From Dyadobacter sandarakinus (lineage in GTDB: Bacteria > Bacteroidota > Bacteroidia > Cytophagales > Spirosomataceae), in NCBI RefSeq assembly GCF_016894445.1, contig NZ_CP056775.1:2048001-2112000 (forward strand): a stretch of 64,000 bases of DNA. The letters are read 5' to 3'. The notes beneath the pieces are model-generated. The model searched no databases and was not told where the DNA came from. It saw nothing but the letters and a program-made list of their open reading frames with translations. A program made the position numbers and the translations under genes. Shown here piece by piece: positions 59,680 through 64,000 of this stretch (positions are counted from its first letter, which is position 1; each line of letters starts with the position of its first letter).

Positions 59680-60453
59680 ATGAAGCTTTTGATGAAAAGA
59701 ATTGCGCTGCTCGCCGCCGGGCCTGCGCTTGCTGCGACGCTTGCGCAGGCACAGGTAGGTGTGGGCACCAGGATGCTCACCGGTGCAGAAATGTACCTCG
59801 ATGGCAGCCGGAAAATGCTGGACGAAAAATGGGTGTACTGGGACGGTCCGCGCCTGAAAGCCAAACCGCCCATTAAGTGGACAGTCGTGAAAGACCCTGT
59901 GGATGAGGGCACTGTGATCAATTGCAATGATCCTGCGTCCGCAGGAGGACTGTATGGATCGGCGGACATTGTTACCAAAAAGAAGTTCAGGGATTTCAGG
60001 GCGCATGTGGAATTTCTGATCACCAAGGAAGGCGGCAACAGCGGTGTGTACCTCCAAAACCGGTACGAAATCCAGGTGCTGGATGGTGATACCACGTCCC
60101 ACGGGATGGCGGCGGTGATCAACGAGTCGCGCTCGCCTTATTTCGCCTATAATGGCATCGGAAAATGGAATGCCTACGATATTCTTTTCCGCGCAGCCAG
60201 GTTTGAGAATGGAAAACTGGTGGAGCAGCCGATGGTCACTCTTTATTTTAATGGAAAAAAAGTACACACCAACCAGCGCATTTCTCAGGTTTGGGGAGGC
60301 CCCAACTCGGGTATTGATGGCGGAAATGATGGCGGCAAAGGCATCACCGACACACCGGGTGGACTCAAACTTCAATCAGAAGGACATGACGTGTACTTCC
60401 GTAACATCTGGATCAAGGAAATGGAGCTCACCAAGCCGGATACTGATTTTTAA
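59680..60453 (+). CDS. DUF1080 (3-keto-disaccharide hydrolase-like) secreted protein
   Basis: 257 residues from ATG 59680. Signal peptide (KRIALLAAGPALAATLAQAQ). Concanavalin-like jelly-roll of the DUF1080 family: LYGSADIVTKKKFRDFRAHV, GGNSGVYLQNRYEIQVLDG, GKWNAYDILFRAARF and the end LQSEGHDVYFRNIWIKEM. Family members cleave glycosides, often of 3-keto sugars. Four bases before the serine hydrolase gene, so co-transcribed. Confidence 0.9.
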   Translation: MKLLMKRIALLAAGPALAATLAQAQVGVGTRMLTGAEMYLDGSRKMLDEKWVYWDGPRLKAKPPIKWTVVKDPVDEGTVINCNDPASAGGLYGSADIVTKKKFRDFRAHVEFLITKEGGNSGVYLQNRYEIQVLDGDTTSHGMAAVINESRSPYFAYNGIGKWNAYDILFRAARFENGKLVEQPMVTLYFNGKKVHTNQRISQVWGGPNSGIDGGNDGGKGITDTPGGLKLQSEGHDVYFRNIWIKEMELTKPDTDF

Positions 60454-60456
60454 CCA

Positions 60457-61785
60457 ATGATGAAAAAACTGCTGCTCTCCACCACAGCCGCATTCGTGAT
60501 ATGCATTCAGGTTCGCGCGCAGACCGTCAACACTGCCGGTCTTGACAGCTTGTTTGACATATTATATGCTAAAAACAAGTCGATGGCCAGTGTAGCAATT
60601 GCCAGAAACGGGAAGGTACTTTATGCAAAAGCCACGGGCCTCGCAGCCCAAAGTCCTGCGCCGGTACCTTCCACCGTGCACACGCGCTACCGCGTGGGTT
60701 CGATTACCAAAACCTTCACGGCTACGCTGATCATGCAGCTGGTAGACCAGAAGAAGCTGCAACTTTCCACGCCCCTCTCGCAATTCTTTCCGCAGGTACC
60801 CAATGCGTCGGAGATCACGATCCGGCAAATGCTCAACCACCGGAGCGGGATCCACAACTTTACTGCGGATCCGGAATACCTGTCGTACATGCTGCAACCC
60901 AAAACACACGCCGAGATGGTCGCGATCATAGCTGCCACGAAGCCCGATTTTGCACCAAATGAAAAAGCATCGTACAGCAACTCCAATTACGTGCTGCTCG
61001 GCTACATTGTGGAGAAGCTTACCGGCAAAAGCTACGCAGAGAATATTACGACGCGCATTGCCGGGAAGGCAGGCCTGAAAGAAACCTACGTGGGACAAAA
61101 AGCGGATGCAGGCAAGCAGGAAGCCATTTCTTTCGCGTATGACGACGAATGGAAACCATTGCCCGAATCGGATGCCGGCATCCTTGCGGGAGCAGGCTCA
61201 ATCGTTTCCACGCCTACGGACCTGACCCGCTTCATTACTGCCTTGTTTCAGGGAAAACTGGTGTCGGTTCAAAGCCTGAATGAGATGAAAACCATTTCGG
61301 ATGGTTTCGGGCTGGGTTTGATCCAGGTACCTTATGAATACCGGAAAGGTTATGGGCATAATGGCGTGGTCGACGGATTTTTATCAAACCTGTTCTACTT
61401 CCCGGATGACAGCCTGGCTGTATCGGTGTGTACCAACGGATCCACGTATTCGATCAACGACCTCGTGATTGCGCTCCTTAACGCCTGCTACCAGAAACCC
61501 CTGAAAATTCCACAGTTTAAGGAATTCAAGGTAAATGCGGCTGACCTGACCCAGTACACCGGTACGTATTCCAGTGCGCAGCTCCCTTTTTCAATTACCA
61601 TTAAAAAAGACAGCACCTACCTCACGGCCCAGGCAACAGGCCAGGCGGCATTTCCGCTGGAACCCAGCGCCAAACACGAGTTCCGATTTGACCAGGCGGG
61701 CATTGTGATGGAATTTAACCCGCAGCAGAACCAGTTTTTACTTCGGCAGGGAGGCGGAAATTTTGTATTCAAACGCGAATACTGA
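60457..61785 (+). CDS. Serine hydrolase, beta-lactamase class C/penicillin-binding-like
   Basis: 442 residues with signal peptide (LLLSTTAAFVICIQVRAQ). Catalytic SxxK is SITK (about 83-86), second motif YSNSNY (about 172), and the third motif region is KGYGHNGVVDGF with HNG replacing KTG, usual in esterase-like members. A C-terminal lipocalin-like extension (TQYTGTYSSAQLPFSITIKK) follows. Periplasmic peptidase or esterase; beta-lactam hydrolysis is not implied. Confidence 0.9.
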   Translation: MMKKLLLSTTAAFVICIQVRAQTVNTAGLDSLFDILYAKNKSMASVAIARNGKVLYAKATGLAAQSPAPVPSTVHTRYRVGSITKTFTATLIMQLVDQKKLQLSTPLSQFFPQVPNASEITIRQMLNHRSGIHNFTADPEYLSYMLQPKTHAEMVAIIAATKPDFAPNEKASYSNSNYVLLGYIVEKLTGKSYAENITTRIAGKAGLKETYVGQKADAGKQEAISFAYDDEWKPLPESDAGILAGAGSIVSTPTDLTRFITALFQGKLVSVQSLNEMKTISDGFGLGLIQVPYEYRKGYGHNGVVDGFLSNLFYFPDDSLAVSVCTNGSTYSINDLVIALLNACYQKPLKIPQFKEFKVNAADLTQYTGTYSSAQLPFSITIKKDSTYLTAQATGQAAFPLEPSAKHEFRFDQAGIVMEFNPQQNQFLLRQGGGNFVFKREY

Positions 61786-61834
61786 ATGTAACTGGCACAA
61801 AAATGATGGCATAACTTCCTCAACTCGGACTACT

Positions 61835-62599
61835 ATGTTATCAGAAAAATTCAGGTTAACAGGAAAAACAGCTTTGATCACCGGATCCAGCCAGGGGATC
61901 GGACAGGGAATTGCGGCTGCATTCGCGGAGTATGGCGCCAATGTAATTATCCACAGCCGGAATGATCCGCAGGAGGCCGAGGCCACGGCTGTTGAAGTAA
62001 GAAAATACGCCGTGAAAGCCGACATCATTGCGGGAGACCTTACGAAACCCGGAGCTGCCGAAAAGCTGTATGAAGACGCTATTGCAGCAGCAGGTCAGAT
62101 CGACATCCTGGTACTCAATGCCTCCGTGCAGATTCCTAAATTGTGGTCAGAGGTAACGCCCCAGGATTTTGATGACCAGGTGACGGCCAATGTACGTTCC
62201 TCTTTTTTCCTGATGCAAAAATGTGGTCCGGGGATGGCCGAACGTGGCTGGGGACGCATCCTGACCATCGGCAGCGTGCAGCAGGAAAAACCCCACCCTG
62301 CCATGCCGGTGTACGCCGCCACCAAGTCTGCGGTACTGAACCTGGTGCAGAACTTCGCCATGCAGCTGGCAGACAGAGGAGTGACGGTCAACAACCTGGC
62401 TCCCGGTGTGATTGGTACGCAGCGCATTGAGCAGGATGTACCTGAAACCGCAGAGCGGATCAATAAGCGGCTGGAAACACCTTCCGGCCAGATTGGGGCG
62501 CCCGAAGACTGCGCCACACTCGCCGTACTCCTTTGTTCGGAGGCCGGGCGGTTTATTACGGGCCAGAACATCAATGTGGACGGTGGAATGAGCCTGTAA
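61835..62599 (+). CDS. Short-chain dehydrogenase/reductase
   Basis: 254 residues from ATG 61835; the frame opens at 61763 but the added residues are not SDR-like. Cofactor motif TGSSQGIGQG (about 14-23), NAS in VLNASVQI where NNAG is usual, catalytic Ser in TIGSVQQ and YAATK (about 159-163), ending NINVDGGMSL. NAD(P)-dependent oxidoreductase; substrate unknown. Independent of the preceding hydrolase by a 49-base gap. Confidence 0.9.
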   Translation: MLSEKFRLTGKTALITGSSQGIGQGIAAAFAEYGANVIIHSRNDPQEAEATAVEVRKYAVKADIIAGDLTKPGAAEKLYEDAIAAAGQIDILVLNASVQIPKLWSEVTPQDFDDQVTANVRSSFFLMQKCGPGMAERGWGRILTIGSVQQEKPHPAMPVYAATKSAVLNLVQNFAMQLADRGVTVNNLAPGVIGTQRIEQDVPETAERINKRLETPSGQIGAPEDCATLAVLLCSEAGRFITGQNINVDGGMSL

Positions 62600-62695
62600 G
62601 TGTAAGGCCGGGCGTCAGGCACGATTTTACAGTAAAAATTTACCTCTATGAGGGCTAAATGTGAAAACTTAATCAACAACTAAATACTACATATC

Positions 62696-63022
62696 ATGAG
62701 TGCACCAGGCAATGACGACGAACTGTACGATGAGAACCTCCCGGGCAACTATCCGCCGGAAGAAGATGTTTTCAGCCGCGGATTGATCGAGGAAGATATA
62801 GATCCGGAAGATATTACACGCGAGAAAGAAGCCATCGAAGGCAATCCCGACGACTGGAATGAGCAGACATTTCGCGATGCCATGACAGGCGACGACCTGG
62901 ATGTTCCAGGTTCTGAAATTGACGACGATGCGGAGGCAATCGGCAATGAAGACGAAGAAAACAATTATTACAGCCTGGGTGGCGACAACCACGAAAGTCA
63001 GGAAGAACACATCGGAGACTAG
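62696..63022 (+). CDS. Small acidic protein, 108 residues
   Basis: Extremely rich in Asp and Glu (over a third of residues), no hydrophobic segment, likely disordered: MSAPGNDDELYDENLPGNY, then EEDIDPEDITREKEAIEGNP, and GNEDEENNYYSLGG near the end. I recall similar proteins in cytophagal genomes without a function. Single gene with a strong terminator. Confidence 0.65.
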   Translation: MSAPGNDDELYDENLPGNYPPEEDVFSRGLIEEDIDPEDITREKEAIEGNPDDWNEQTFRDAMTGDDLDVPGSEIDDDAEAIGNEDEENNYYSLGGDNHESQEEHIGD

Positions 63023-63045
63023 CCAAATACGAAAAACCGCAGAGA

Positions 63046-63074
63046 GGCCCGGCAAATACGCCGGGCCTTTTTTT
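63046..63074 (+). terminator. Rho-independent terminator
   Basis: GGCCCGGC (63046-63053) pairs with GCCGGGCC (63060-63067) over a 6-base loop, then seven Ts. Confidence 0.92.
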
Positions 63075-63209
63075 GCTGCATTAAAACAGCTGCCTGCCTA
63101 CGAAACTCCGGTACTGACATGTGCGGAGCACATTACATCCCGGTTGCACAAACACACCTATAAGTATGATTAAAAGGCCGCATTCTTTTCCTGTAAAACA
63201 GCGAAGAAC

Positions 63210-64000
63210 ATGGCGGCTTTTACCCCGGAGGCATTTAAAAAAGAGTTTATAAATATCCTGGAATATTGGGAAAAACATGCCCCTGATATGGAAAAGGGCG
63301 GTTACTATGGTCAGGTTAATTATGAAAACCAGCCCATCAAGGATGCTGCCAAATCGGTCGTACTGACCGGGCGCATACTCTGGACATTTTCCCTGGCGCA
63401 CCGCCTGCTTCGCGAGCACAAGTATCTGACCCTGGCCGACCGCGCCTACCAGCAGCTTGCCAAAAACTTTTTTGATCCCGAACACGGAGGTGTATACTGG
63501 TCGGTAAATGCAGACGGCTCGCCCGCAGATACCCGGAAGCAGATTTACGGAAATGCATTTGCGATGTATGGCCTGAGCGAGTACTATCGCGTCACCAACT
63601 ACCCTCCTGCCCTGGAAAAAGCACGGGAATTATTTACACTGATCGAAAAGCATGCATTTGACCCTGTGAATGGTGGTTACCGGGAGGCATTTGCACGTGA
63701 CTGGTCAGCGACGGACGATTTTATATTGAGTAAAAGTCCGTGGATCAAGAGCATGAACACGCACCTCCACCTTGTGGAAGCCTACACGAACCTGTACACC
63801 GTATGGCCCGATAAAAAGCTCAAATCGCAGACGGCCCATATGCTCGATGCGATCATTACGCATATTGTCAATCCTGAAACGGAAAGTATGGAGCTGTTTT
63901 TTGATGAACAATGGAAGCCGAAGGATCATATTATTTCATTCGGGCATGATATCGAGGCTTCTTGGCTGCTGTTTGAAACAGCCGAAATCCTGAAAGACGA
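63210..64000 (+). CDS. N-acylglucosamine/cellobiose 2-epimerase family protein (partial)
   Basis: 263 codons from ATG 63210 run open to the window edge. AGE-fold (alpha/alpha barrel): KGGYYGQVNYEN, VVLTGRILWTFSLAHRLL, QIYGNAFAMYGLSEYYRV, MNTHLHLVEAYTNLY and SFGHDIEASWLLFE. The last, with GHDIEASWL, is characteristic of cellobiose 2-epimerases, which turn the reducing glucose of beta-1,4-disaccharides to mannose. No signal peptide: cytoplasmic. 3' end missing. Confidence 0.85.
   Translation, partial: MAAFTPEAFKKEFINILEYWEKHAPDMEKGGYYGQVNYENQPIKDAAKSVVLTGRILWTFSLAHRLLREHKYLTLADRAYQQLAKNFFDPEHGGVYWSVNADGSPADTRKQIYGNAFAMYGLSEYYRVTNYPPALEKARELFTLIEKHAFDPVNGGYREAFARDWSATDDFILSKSPWIKSMNTHLHLVEAYTNLYTVWPDKKLKSQTAHMLDAIITHIVNPETESMELFFDEQWKPKDHIISFGHDIEASWLLFETAEILKD

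Overview
The window looks like a chromosome segment of a Bacteroidota bacterium, most likely a cytophagal of the Dyadobacter/Spirosoma type. This rests on the gene content seen here: type IX secretion (T9SS) sorting domains, a fused CcoNO cytochrome oxidase subunit, a Bacteroidetes-type relaxase and integrase, a CbpA/CbpM pair and a sparse use of Shine-Dalgarno sites. The genus is an inference.

Left part (1-13.9 kb) is ordinary core genome: a TPR/SH3 membrane protein, a CHRD lipoprotein, an RhlE-type RNA helicase, cbpA-cbpM, a Gfo/Idh/MocA oxidoreductase, a 37-residue lysine-rich protein, an AraC-methyltransferase fusion, an outer-membrane barrel, a phage-like nuclease-related protein overlapping miaA, citrate synthase, pdxH and a long DUF349 protein, ending at a tRNA-Thr(TGT) gene.

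From 13.94 to 35.38 kb lies an integrated element bounded by a 64-bp near-perfect direct repeat that starts inside the tRNA-Thr gene. Its left two thirds is a tandem array of five large paralogous secreted genes (propeller-like repeats, malectin, DNRLRE, T9SS tail). Its right third is a mobilisation/replication module (relaxase, MobC, candidate oriT, primase, iteron-like repeats, helicase, HTH protein, tyrosine integrase). The integrase is frameshifted twice and the relaxase carries an in-frame TAG, so it looks like a decaying mobilisable element. I saw no conjugation (type IV secretion) genes.

At 36.0-37.3 kb there is a two-gene unit: a 51-residue signal-bearing peptide ending in CPACGMG and, 12 bp later, a DUF692/MNIO enzyme. 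This is a candidate ribosomally made, post-translationally modified peptide system and the best candidate for something undescribed here.

37.4-54 kb is a micro-oxic respiration cluster: GAF histidine kinase, ccoI, ccoS, ccoNO, ccoP (with a CcoQ-like N terminus), ccoG, ccoH, a SafE-like protein, hemN, a PAS histidine kinase, a response regulator fused to a CRP/FNR-type DNA-binding module, and a nitronate-monooxygenase-like protein. Four copies of the palindrome TGAC-N4-GTCA sit 60-85 bp upstream of ccoI, ccoS-ccoNO, hemN and the monooxygenase-like gene, suggesting one regulon, perhaps run by the receiver-CRP protein in the cluster. An 866-bp repeat-filled spacer with large inverted arms splits ccoNO from ccoP.

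The right end (54-64 kb) holds metabolic and envelope genes: a HAD hydrolase, M1 aminopeptidase, phytase-like esterase, DUF1080 protein, serine hydrolase, SDR, a small acidic protein and a cellobiose 2-epimerase-like gene cut by the window edge.
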